A DNA stretch of 6,453 bases from Dehalococcoidia bacterium (GTDB lineage: Bacteria; Chloroflexota; Dehalococcoidia; UBA3495), in assembly GCA_002708395.1 (NCBI GenBank), contig PANP01000050.1, positions 12,101 through 18,553 of the forward strand. The letters run 5' to 3'. Below the pieces are notes generated by a model, which did no database searches, was not told where the DNA came from, and saw only the letters and a program-made list of their open reading frames with translations. Shown here piece by piece: positions 1 to 6,159 of this stretch (within the stretch, counting starts at the first letter, position 1; each line of letters opens with the position of its first letter). Position numbers and translations under genes: made by a program.

Positions 1-1515
1 AAAGAGTTCGGCGGCTCTCTGAGCGGCGAGCACGGCGACGGCATAGTCCGGGGCGTTTACACCGAGAAGATGTTCGGGCCGGAGATATACCAGGCGTTCC
101 AGGAACTAAAGAGCACCTTTGATCCCCAGGGCATCATGAATCCCGGCAAGATTATCAATTGCCCGCCGATGACTGAGAACCTGCGTTACGGACCGGATTA
201 TCACGCCCAGACCATACCGGCCAAGCTGGACTTCTCCATCGACACCGACTTCGCCGGGGCGGTCGAAATGTGCAACGGCATGGGCGCTTGCCGCAAGCTG
301 GAAGGCACCATGTGCCCCTCCTATATGGCAACAAGAGACGAGGAGCACTCGACCCGAGGCAGGGCCAACCTGCTACGCGCCGCCATGTCCGGAAGATTAC
401 CGGAAGGGACCATGACCAGCCGCCGCATGTTCGATGCCCTAGACCTTTGCCTGGAGTGCAAAGGATGCAAGCTGGACTGCGATTCCGGAGTGGACATGGC
501 CAAGCTCAAGTACGAGTTCTTGGACCACTACTTCCAAGTCAATGGACTGCCCTTCAGGAACAAAATCTTCGGTCACATCAACAGAATCAACCGGTTGGGC
601 AGCCGGTTCGCTCCCTTCTCCAACTGGGCTTCCAACAACCCCGTCGGCAAGTTTTTCGCCGGAGCGATTCTAGGAGTCCATTCGGACCGGTCTTTCCCAA
701 CCTTCGCCAGGGAGACGTTGCCCAAGTGGTTCGCCGGACGGAAAATCCCCCTTAGTTCCCCTTTGGTAAATGAGGAAACAGTTACGGTGACCGCAACGGA
801 CACCGTCGTCCTATTCAACGACACTTTCATGAACTACAACTATCCCCAGGTAGGTAAGGCTGCAGTGGAACTATTGGAGGCTGCCGGGCTCAACGTGGTG
901 TTGGCCAACGGCGGGTGCTGTGGCCGTCCGATGATTTCCAAAGGCATGCTGGACGAGGCGTCCGCCCACGCCCGCGAAACCGTGGACCTACTCTATCCCT
1001 ACGCCGAGCAGGGTATCCCGATCATCGGGTGCGAGCCCAGCTGCTTACTGACCTTCCGGGACGAATATCCCGAACTGGTCAAGAACGAGAAATCCGCCAA
1101 GGTGGCTGAGAACAGCTACATGATCGACGAGTTTCTTACGATGCTGGCCGAAAAAGAGGAACTGAAACTGAGGTTCAAGGACACCGGAAAGAAGATACTG
1201 TTCCACGGACACTGCCATCAGAAGTCGCTGGTGGGGACAGACTCGTCTCTGGCCGCCCTGCGGTTGCCACCGGGTAACCAGGTAGAGTTGATCAACGCCG
1301 GTTGCTGCGGCATGGCCGGGTCATTCGGCTTCGAGAAAGAGCACTACCAAGTCTCCATGGACATCGGTGAGTACGCGCTCTTCCCAGCGGTGAACGCCAA
1401 GGGGCCGGAGTGGGAAGTCGCGGTGATGGGCGTTTCCTGCCGCCAGCAGATAGAGCACGGCACCGGGCGTCCTACCCGCCACTTGGTTGAGGTACTACGG
1501 GACTCTCTGTCCTGA
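1..1515 (+). CDS. FAD-binding and (Fe-S)-binding D-2-hydroxyacid dehydrogenase (D-lactate/glycolate/2-hydroxyglutarate type), C-terminal part, 5'-truncated by the window edge
   Basis: The frame is open from base 1, so the gene starts upstream; the first ATG at 70 is internal. Residues 8-18 of the visible 504 read SGEHGDGIVRG, the HGDG signature of the FAD-linked oxidase C-terminal domain, followed by DPQGIMNPGKI (about 41-51), which ends that domain. Next come Fe-S cysteines: C-x5-C-x7-CPSY (about 91-105), then CLECKGCKLDC (about 150-160). Two CCG (heterodisulfide-reductase-type) domains follow: GGCCGRP (about 304) with GCEPSC (about 343), then HGHCHQK (about 402) with AGCCGMAGSFGFEKEHY (about 433). 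This order matches the fused YdiJ-like family of roughly 950-1,020 residues, so about half is visible. Family members oxidise D-2-hydroxyacids at FAD and pass electrons through Fe-S clusters, probably to a membrane quinone. The substrate (D-lactate, glycolate, D-2-hydroxyglutarate) cannot be read from this half. All expected Fe-S and CCG cysteines appear intact. Confidence 0.93.
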   Translation, partial: KEFGGSLSGEHGDGIVRGVYTEKMFGPEIYQAFQELKSTFDPQGIMNPGKIINCPPMTENLRYGPDYHAQTIPAKLDFSIDTDFAGAVEMCNGMGACRKLEGTMCPSYMATRDEEHSTRGRANLLRAAMSGRLPEGTMTSRRMFDALDLCLECKGCKLDCDSGVDMAKLKYEFLDHYFQVNGLPFRNKIFGHINRINRLGSRFAPFSNWASNNPVGKFFAGAILGVHSDRSFPTFARETLPKWFAGRKIPLSSPLVNEETVTVTATDTVVLFNDTFMNYNYPQVGKAAVELLEAAGLNVVLANGGCCGRPMISKGMLDEASAHARETVDLLYPYAEQGIPIIGCEPSCLLTFRDEYPELVKNEKSAKVAENSYMIDEFLTMLAEKEELKLRFKDTGKKILFHGHCHQKSLVGTDSSLAALRLPPGNQVELINAGCCGMAGSFGFEKEHYQVSMDIGEYALFPAVNAKGPEWEVAVMGVSCRQQIEHGTGRPTRHLVEVLRDSLS

Positions 1516-1551
1516 CGGACAAGCCTACTAGCACCTATTTCTGGCGAGAAG

Positions 1552-1592
1552 ATTCACCCCCCATCCTAACCTTCCCCCGTAAAGGGGGAGGG
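1552..1592. repeat. GC-rich intergenic hairpin repeat between convergent genes, possible bidirectional terminator
   Basis: ATTCACCCCCCATCCTAACC is followed by a hairpin: 1570-1578 (CCTTCCCCC) pairs with 1584-1592 (GGGGGAGGG) around a 5-nt GTAAA loop, a 9-bp stem with one G-T pair. It lies between the stop codons of the dehydrogenase (1515) and the SMP-30 gene (1620). Neither side has a T tract, so it is not a textbook intrinsic terminator, though placement suits an end-of-transcript structure. The pattern, a C-rich lead followed by CCTTCCCCC/GGGGGAGGG arms, resembles dispersed intergenic repeats of many GC-rich bacterial genomes; that link comes from memory, not a search. Confidence 0.6.
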
Positions 1593-1619
1593 AACCCGCA
1601 ACACCCCGGTCAACCCCCG

Positions 1620-2528
1620 CTAAGCACCGCCCACCGGAGCAGAAATCCCTGCGATCTTGCACTGAACGCTGCCCAGGGTGTTGCGGGAAGTGAAGAAGAG
1701 GGTCTTCCAATCGTCGCCGCCGAAGGCTACGTTGGTCGTCGCGGTCTCGCCGTGGGCAATGGTTCCCAGGTGCTTTCCGTTGGGGTCCAGAACCCACACC
1801 CCTCCGGAGCCGCCGCAGTAGACGTTCCCTTCCACGTCCACCTTCATGCCATCGGGAACGCCGGGCCTGTCTCCAGTCAGGTCGGCGAAGACCCGGTCGG
1901 ACTGGATGGCCATTGTGCCGTTGGGCTGCATGTCGAAGGCCCGGATATGCCCCCTCCGGGTGTCGTTAACGTACAGCACACTCTCATCGGGAGAGAAGGC
2001 CAGGCCGTTGGGCACGATGAAATCGCCCACCAGCAGGGTTAACGTACCAAGATCGGGCGTGACCCGGTAAACGCCGGAGAAGGTCAAGTCCCACTGTTCC
2101 CGGGGCAACGGGCTGGTCCAGGGATCGGTGAAGTAGATAGCGCCGTCGGACTTGACCACAACATCGTTGGGCCGGTTCAGGCGCTGACCCTGGAAATTGT
2201 TGGCCACAACGGTGATACTGCCGTCGGGTTCTTGGCGGGTCACCCTGCGGCTGTCGTGCTCGGCGGCTAGGAGCCGTCCCTGCAGGTCCCGGGTCAGACC
2301 GTTGGCCCGGTTGGTCGGCTCTTGAAACAGGGTCACCCCCTCTCCCTGGGCCCATTTCATACGCTTGTTATTGTGAATGTCGCTGAAGAGGAGGTATCCG
2401 CCCTCCTTCCACCACAGGGGACCTTCGGCGGGACCCTGGTCCCCACCGTAACCGTCTCCCAATTTTTCGATGCTTGCTCCGGATGACACGATGCGCTCCA
2501 ACTCGGGCGCGTTTTGCTCTATAGGCAT
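1620..2528 (-). CDS. SMP-30/gluconolactonase/LRE family protein (calcium-dependent sugar lactonase-like)
   Basis: A six-bladed beta-propeller hydrolase of 302 residues, the normal length for the family, with no signal peptide, so probably cytoplasmic. The metal and substrate residues of SMP-30/gluconolactonase are recognisable: Glu35 in PAEGPLWW, Arg119 and Asn121 in NRPNDVVV, Asn174 in VPNGLAFSPDE, and Asp226 in VPDGMKVDVEGNVY. They correspond by motif to the Glu/Asn/Asp metal ligands and the Arg-x-Asn substrate pair of human SMP-30. Blade repeats of the type DG-x-IYFTDP, ESVLYVNDT and GNVYCGG are visible. Family members hydrolyse aldonolactones such as gluconolactone, but many bacterial homologues are untested, so the substrate is open. 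I chose the second of two adjacent ATGs because AGGAGG lies 5 nt from it and only 2 nt from the first (2531). The gene has its own promoter in the spacer at its 5' side and converges on the dehydrogenase. Confidence 0.93.
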   Translation of the reverse strand: MPIEQNAPELERIVSSGASIEKLGDGYGGDQGPAEGPLWWKEGGYLLFSDIHNNKRMKWAQGEGVTLFQEPTNRANGLTRDLQGRLLAAEHDSRRVTRQEPDGSITVVANNFQGQRLNRPNDVVVKSDGAIYFTDPWTSPLPREQWDLTFSGVYRVTPDLGTLTLLVGDFIVPNGLAFSPDESVLYVNDTRRGHIRAFDMQPNGTMAIQSDRVFADLTGDRPGVPDGMKVDVEGNVYCGGSGGVWVLDPNGKHLGTIAHGETATTNVAFGGDDWKTLFFTSRNTLGSVQCKIAGISAPVGGA

Positions 2529-2533
2529 CATTA

Positions 2534-2539
2534 CCTCCT
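2534..2539 (-). promoter_or_regulatory. Ribosome binding site deciding the SMP-30 start
   Basis: A perfect AGGAGG on the minus strand precedes two consecutive ATG codons. The spacer is 2 nt to the ATG at 2531 and 5 nt to the ATG at 2528. Typical spacing favours 2528, giving 302 instead of 303 residues. Confidence 0.75.
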
Positions 2540-2574
2540 AGACTTGCAAACTGCTCATGGTTGAGCCACCGGGC

Positions 2575-2604
2575 ATTATAATACGGATTCTTTCGCAGTG
2601 TAGA
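2575..2604 (-). promoter_or_regulatory. Putative sigma70-type promoter for the SMP-30 gene
   Basis: On the minus strand, TCTACA (2604-2599, four of six matches to TTGACA) is separated by 18 nt from a perfect TATAAT (2580-2575). A start site near 2568 would give a leader of about 40 nt before the start codon. The -10 lies in the palindrome ATTATAAT (2575-2582), so TATAAT is also present on the plus strand, but no plausible -35 sits at the right distance there. Confidence 0.5.
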
Positions 2605-2643
2605 CCCCCTCACCACGGCTCCTGTCCCGGTGGGAGAGGGGCG
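2604..2643. repeat. Imperfect GC-rich hairpin repeat in the divergent promoter region
   Basis: ACCCCCTCACC is followed by a hairpin whose arms 2619-2628 and 2632-2641 pair around a GGT loop, with one G-G mismatch and one T-G pair. The right arm GGGAGAGGGG can also pair with CCCCTC at 2606-2611, so two folds compete. The CCCTCACC...GGTGGGAGAGGGG layout resembles a degenerate copy of a dispersed intergenic repeat of GC-rich bacteria (recognised from memory). It lies directly upstream of the SMP-30 -35 box and about 40 nt upstream of the rightward -35 box. Confidence 0.55.
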
Positions 2644-2682
2644 ATCAGTTTCGGGGCGAAAGATAACCGGATAGCCGTGCGC

Positions 2683-2711
2683 TTGCCACGCCTCTGTGCA
2701 GTCAATATAAT
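2683..2711 (+). promoter_or_regulatory. Strong sigma70-type promoter for the VOC-NIPSNAP pair
   Basis: TTGCCA (2683-2688, five of six matches to TTGACA) and a perfect TATAAT (2706-2711) are separated by exactly 17 nt. Transcription would start near 2718, leaving a leader of about 75 nt before the ATG at 2794. This is the best promoter match in the window. Confidence 0.7.
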
Positions 2712-2793
2712 GGCTGTCATTCCCCCAGCTTCACGTTCAAGATACATACATATCCGGAGATTAGTTAGAACAACAGGCTGAAGAAGGATCACC

Positions 2794-2976
2794 ATGGCAT
2801 TCAAACTGAACCACGTCCATCTCAAGACCCCGGACCCGCAGAAGACAGCCCAGTTCTATGTAAACACTCTAGGGGCCAACATTCTGGAAGAGACCACCGT
2901 GGGCAACGGCCGCAAGGTTTGCTTCTTCGAGGGTCCGGACGGGGTCCATCTGGAGTTCCTAGAATCCGTCGACTAA
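2794..2976 (+). CDS. Miniature VOC (glyoxalase/bleomycin-resistance fold) protein, single module
   Basis: A 60-residue protein with ATG preceded by AAGGA at 5-nt spacing. The N-terminus LNHVHLKTPDPQKTAQFYV is the first strand and helix of a VOC domain; the end, CFFEGPDGVHLEFLE, is the classic last beta hairpin with the metal-ligand-like Glu54. His7 or His9 sits where the first metal ligand normally lies. Typical VOC proteins have two beta-alpha-beta-beta-beta modules and about 115-140 residues; this one has the length of a single module. The junction around LGANILEE (26-33) could be the scar of an in-frame deletion joining the start of module 1 to the end of module 2, since both regions commonly carry a Leu/Gly-Ala-x-Ile pattern. 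It could still dimerise into a VOC-like barrel, or it may be a decayed remnant. Family call is firm; activity is unknown. Probably co-transcribed with the NIPSNAP gene 53 nt downstream. Confidence 0.8.
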   Translation: MAFKLNHVHLKTPDPQKTAQFYVNTLGANILEETTVGNGRKVCFFEGPDGVHLEFLESVD

Positions 2977-3029
2977 TATCTGAACCAGCGGTCCGAGGCC
3001 GCCTCAAATAACAACCAACGAGGGAAGAC

Positions 3030-3680
3030 ATGCTTTATGAATTACGGGTTTACGACGCCAGAGCAGGCAAGCTGCCGGCGCTCAATGACAGGTTTGCCAA
3101 CCATACCACCGGCTTCTTCAAAGACCACGGTATCGGCATCGTCGGGTTCTGGACCGACGAGATTGGCAGGAGCAATCAACTCACGTACATGTTGAGCTTC
3201 GACAGCATGGCAGACCGGGAACAGAAGTGGGCCGCCTTTGCCGCCGACAAACGTTGGCAGGAAGTACGGGCGGAGACGGAGAAGAGCGGCGCACTCGTCG
3301 CCGGAATCCAGAACAGCTTCATGAGGTTGACTCCCTACTCTCCGGAGCCGCACATGACCACCGCCATCCAGGAGCTGCGGATATACAGTCCGATGACCGG
3401 CAAATTCCCCGCTCTGCACGACCGGTTCGCCAACCACACTATGAAGTTGTTTGAGAAGCACGGCATTGAGAACGTGGGTTACTGGACCGCCGACGTGGGC
3501 ACCAGCAACAAACTGACCTACATGCTGGGCTACGATGGCCTGGGCGACCGGGAAAAGAAATGGGGAGCTTTCAGCGACGACCCCGAATGGCATAAAGCCC
3601 GTTCCGCCTCAGAGGTCGACGGCCCACTGAACCGCAGGAGTCTAAACACCATCCTGCGGCGGACTTCCTACTCCCCGTAA
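3030..3680 (+). CDS. NIPSNAP family protein with two tandem domains
   Basis: A 216-residue protein made of two NIPSNAP (dimeric alpha/beta-barrel) domains, residues 1-105 and about 112-216. The copies share ELR-x-Y, GK-x-PAL-x-DRFANHT, HGI-x-x-VG-x-WT, SN-x-LTYML, DRE-x-KW and a final YSP; by hand alignment about half of the positions are identical. Met109 (ATG at 3354) opens the second copy and looks like an old start codon, suggesting fusion of two once-separate genes. Many bacterial NIPSNAP proteins have one domain of about 100-110 residues that pairs as a homodimer; here both halves are in one chain. The last 25 residues of copy 2 diverge most and are more basic. The biochemical role of bacterial NIPSNAP proteins is largely unknown. 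GAGGG lies 5 nt before the ATG. No signal peptide or membrane segment is seen. Confidence 0.9.
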   Translation: MLYELRVYDARAGKLPALNDRFANHTTGFFKDHGIGIVGFWTDEIGRSNQLTYMLSFDSMADREQKWAAFAADKRWQEVRAETEKSGALVAGIQNSFMRLTPYSPEPHMTTAIQELRIYSPMTGKFPALHDRFANHTMKLFEKHGIENVGYWTADVGTSNKLTYMLGYDGLGDREKKWGAFSDDPEWHKARSASEVDGPLNRRSLNTILRRTSYSP

Positions 3681-3906
3681 GCGGTACCTTGTCCCATCGC
3701 AATCTCGCTCGGACCGTAAAACTTCTTCAGGTTCGGGCGTAACGATGGGTCTGGTGGACGGTGAAATCTGGCGCGCTGTCCATTGATTCTGGGAGCTGGC
3801 GGTGTGGGATTCCTACTGATAATGACCTTGAGCTTCGGCCGCATCGCTTTGCGCCAGCTTTACTCCCGTGGGGTGCCCGCGACTTGAGCTTTATGGAGAC
3901 TAGCCC
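3681..3906. other. Intergenic region with no supported gene
   Basis: This 226-bp stretch has no convincing gene, terminator or promoter. A 7-bp inverted repeat (CCCATCG at 3693-3699, CGATGGG at 3743-3749) spans a 43-nt loop, too open for a terminator. A GATAAT at 3818-3823 has no well-spaced -35. A short open stretch, 3765-3878, would encode a hydrophobic peptide but has no good start. GGAG at 3895-3898 serves the next gene with an 8-nt spacer. Confidence 0.5.
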
Positions 3907-5088
3907 ATGATAGATGTGGAGAGTTTCAGGCAGCAAATCCCGGTTTGCCAGCGGGCGGCCTATCTAAACACCGGCATGTCCGGGCCGTCCCCGGTTCCGG
4001 TGGTGGACGCTATCAAACAACGTCTGGACTATGAGATGGAAGAAGGCTCAGGCAGCCCGGATGTTAACTCCAGCGGCAGGAGCGTCCGGGAGGCTGCACG
4101 CCAGTGCGTCGCTAGCTTCCTCAACGCTTCGCCTGAGGAGATCTGCGTCACTAAAAACACTACCGACGGTCTGAATATGGTGCTCAACGGCCTGACGTGG
4201 AATCCCGGCGACGAGATTCTTACCTGCGATCTGGAACACAGCTCGGTGCTCGTGCCCACGTATTACAAGCAGCGTCAGAGCGGCGTGGTGATGAAAGTTC
4301 TCTCAATGGCTCCCGACGAGCCGATGGAGAGCATCCTGTCCAAGATTGAGGATGCGCTCACCCCACGCACCCGGCTGGTCTTCCTGAGTCACATCGAGTA
4401 CTCAAGCGGATTGCGGATGCCTGTGGAAGAGATTCGCCGGTTGACCAAAGACCGTGGCGTGATGCTCCTGTTGGACGGAGCCCAGACAGCGGGTCACATC
4501 AGGCTGGATATGAAGGAGCTGGGCGCCGACTTTTATTCCATCCCGGGACAGAAATGGCTGCTTGGGTCGGAAGGAATCGGTGCATTGTACATCCGGCAGG
4601 ACCACATCCAGGACGTAGAGCCGGCCCACCTAGGCGGGCGAGCGGTCCTGCCTCACGCTGGACCCAGGGACCTGGAACCCAACTCCGGATCGATGGACAA
4701 GTTTTTAATGAGTTCCGCCAGCACGGCCCTCCACGCTGGGCTGATTGAGGCTATAAATTTCATCCAAGAGGCCGGGATCACCGAGATTGAGCAGCGGGAC
4801 GTGGACCTGGCCGGGTCGTTAAAGGATTCGTTACGGGAAACTCCGGGAGTTACAGTGCTTTCCCCCTTCGACCGCCGCACATCCTCGGGATTGGTCACCT
4901 TTGCCATCGATGGTGTGGATCCTGAGCAAGCCGTTGCCCACCTATGGGAGAAGAACCGCATCTCGGTCCGAAGGCTAAGCTATCCGGCCGGCATCCGAGC
5001 TTCATTACATTTCTTCAACACCCAAGATGAGGTGGGGAACCTGGCGGAGGCGGTCCGGGGCCTGGCCGAAACAGGTGTGTCCGGCTGA
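3907..5088 (+). CDS. Aminotransferase class V-fold PLP-dependent enzyme (cysteine desulfurase/isopenicillin N epimerase-like, without the catalytic Cys)
   Basis: A 393-residue fold-type I PLP enzyme, full length for class V. PLP-site residues are clear: TTDGLN (85-90) binds phosphate, His111 in LEHSS stacks on the ring, Asp190 and Gln193 in LLLDGAQTAGH contact the ring, and Lys216 in SIPGQKWLLG is the Schiff-base lysine. Arg364 in GIRASLHFFNT is the substrate-carboxylate arginine. The C-terminal domain contains no cysteine; the SufS-type HHCAQP active loop is replaced by a shorter RRLSYPAG segment (356-362). So it is unlikely to be a normal persulfide-forming desulfurase; a cysteine/cystine lyase, epimerase, or other amino-acid lyase or transaminase fits better. 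No SUF/ISC scaffold genes are nearby. Start: ATG after GGAG with an 8-nt spacer and an in-frame TAG two codons upstream. It has room for its own promoter, although none is clear. Confidence 0.92.
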   Translation: MIDVESFRQQIPVCQRAAYLNTGMSGPSPVPVVDAIKQRLDYEMEEGSGSPDVNSSGRSVREAARQCVASFLNASPEEICVTKNTTDGLNMVLNGLTWNPGDEILTCDLEHSSVLVPTYYKQRQSGVVMKVLSMAPDEPMESILSKIEDALTPRTRLVFLSHIEYSSGLRMPVEEIRRLTKDRGVMLLLDGAQTAGHIRLDMKELGADFYSIPGQKWLLGSEGIGALYIRQDHIQDVEPAHLGGRAVLPHAGPRDLEPNSGSMDKFLMSSASTALHAGLIEAINFIQEAGITEIEQRDVDLAGSLKDSLRETPGVTVLSPFDRRTSSGLVTFAIDGVDPEQAVAHLWEKNRISVRRLSYPAGIRASLHFFNTQDEVGNLAEAVRGLAETGVSG

Positions 5089-5155
5089 CACCCACCCGGA
5101 TGACATCCAACAATCGCATCACACCCGGAACGCCCCGTCTAGCTTCGATCGGTCA

Positions 5156-5992
5156 CTAGGCGTCCTCATCCGGTTGCCACATATAGATGTCGCCCTCCCC
5201 ATACTCATGAAACCCTATCTTTCGGTAGATATCAATCGCCATCTCTGAGGAAAAGAGGACGCCGATCCAGTAACCCTGCCCGCGGGCAGCCAAAAGCGGC
5301 GGATAGGTCATCGCCGTGGCGATTCCCTTGCCACGGTACCCAGGTAAGGTGGTAACAGCGTGGATCCCCGCCACACCCGCTCCCAAGAAGAGGGCCGAGG
5401 TGCTTACCGGCATACCGTCCAAGCTGCCCAGATACAGGCTCCACTGGGGGTCATCGATAATCTCCATGCCCCAGTACATGTCCAACCATGCCTCCGCCGC
5501 AAAGTCCGGGAACTCGCTGACCGACGTCATTATCTGACACCAGGTTTCCAGAGATTCCTCATCCTTGACCGTATTTATGGTGAGCCCAGGAGGAAGGGAT
5601 GCCGGTGCTACCAAAGTCTGCAGTTCCATCGCCATGCCGGTCAACGTAGCAGCATGGAACCAACCCTGATCCTCCAATAGCTGGCCCAGGCCGGGGTCCG
5701 GATTGGTTAGTCCCACCCACCAACCCATCGGAAGTCTGCGGGACCTGGCGCGAGAGGTTGCCGTAACAACTGCCTTCAAGGACTCCGCCGCGGTGATACC
5801 GGATTGCGGAACCAGACCCAGAACCACGTTGAAGAGGACGAAGGGTATATCCGACGCCGTCCAGGCTATCTCCGGATCTTGCTGGTACTCCAGCCTCGCC
5901 CACTTACCCCAGGTCTTAAAGCTCTCAATGGTATTGGCTTCGATAACTTGCTTCAATGCCGAATGGTTGGGGTCTTGGAGGATGTTGTGCAT
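5156..5992 (-). CDS. GNAT family N-acetyltransferase with an N-terminal degenerate GNAT-like domain
   Basis: A 278-residue protein. The C-terminal half (about 137-274) is a GNAT domain: strand IHAVTTLPGYRGKGIATAMT (210-229) is motif A with the acetyl-CoA pyrophosphate loop R220-G-K-G-I-A, followed by IYRKIGFHEYGEGDIYMW (255-272), the family's end motif. The N-terminal half (about 1-130) has no such loop, but its end, GWWVGLTNPDP...LLEDQGWFHAATLTGMAMEL, looks like the end of a second, degenerate GNAT fold; two-domain GNATs of this size are known. The acceptor substrate is unknown. Start: ATG at 5992 has AAGAGG at 7-nt spacing, whereas the in-frame ATG at 6022 (288 residues) lacks a sensibly spaced site. 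It converges on the PLP enzyme with 67 bp between stop codons and no clear terminator. Confidence 0.9.
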   Translation of the reverse strand: MHNILQDPNHSALKQVIEANTIESFKTWGKWARLEYQQDPEIAWTASDIPFVLFNVVLGLVPQSGITAAESLKAVVTATSRARSRRLPMGWWVGLTNPDPGLGQLLEDQGWFHAATLTGMAMELQTLVAPASLPPGLTINTVKDEESLETWCQIMTSVSEFPDFAAEAWLDMYWGMEIIDDPQWSLYLGSLDGMPVSTSALFLGAGVAGIHAVTTLPGYRGKGIATAMTYPPLLAARGQGYWIGVLFSSEMAIDIYRKIGFHEYGEGDIYMWQPDEDA

Positions 5993-5999
5993 CGTGCGA

Positions 6000-6005
6000 C
6001 CTCTT
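6000..6005 (-). promoter_or_regulatory. Ribosome binding site deciding the GNAT start
   Basis: AAGAGG on the minus strand lies 7 nt before the ATG at 5992. The upstream in-frame ATG at 6022 has only GGTGGA abutting it with no spacer, so the shorter product is preferred. Confidence 0.6.
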
Positions 6006-6159
6006 CGATCGATTCGTTTCATTCCACCGGCGGAAAGATTTGGGGTATGACGCTGGGCTAGTCCCTATTGTCTACATAGAAATCAGCATATAGAGGGAAG
6101 CGATTCGCTGAGTTTTGAGGCATCATGTTTAGTGTAATCCTAACAGGCAGGAGGACACG

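Noticed and set aside
270..755. 161-codon open frame inside the dehydrogenase gene, plus strand
   Set aside because: It overlaps the well-supported FAD/Fe-S gene in another frame, is rich in Arg/Gln/Pro as expected for an off-frame reading of GC-rich coding DNA, and matches no recognisable domain.
2610..2825. Minus-strand open frame through the divergent promoter region
   Set aside because: It runs across the promoter and hairpin repeat, overlaps the VOC start, and shows no domain or RBS support.
3042..3593. 183-codon minus-strand open frame opposite the NIPSNAP gene
   Set aside because: It is antisense to a clearly coding tandem-domain gene; its own repeated peptides (AQHV, GPEP/GPVTHV) simply mirror the duplication on the other strand.
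3693..3749. Inverted repeat CCCATCG/CGATGGG after the NIPSNAP gene as a terminator
   Set aside because: Only 7 bp pair across a 43-nt loop and no T tract follows; this is within chance expectation.
3783..3823. TTGATT and GATAAT as a promoter for the PLP enzyme
   Set aside because: The boxes are 29 nt apart, well outside the 16-18 nt range for sigma70 promoters, and no alternative -35 fits.
5089..5155. Terminator between the convergent PLP and GNAT genes
   Set aside because: I see no stable stem followed by a T tract on either strand in these 67 bases.
5993..6022. Ten-residue N-terminal extension of the GNAT protein (start at 6022)
   Set aside because: No properly spaced ribosome binding site precedes it, whereas AAGAGG at 7 nt supports the ATG at 5992.
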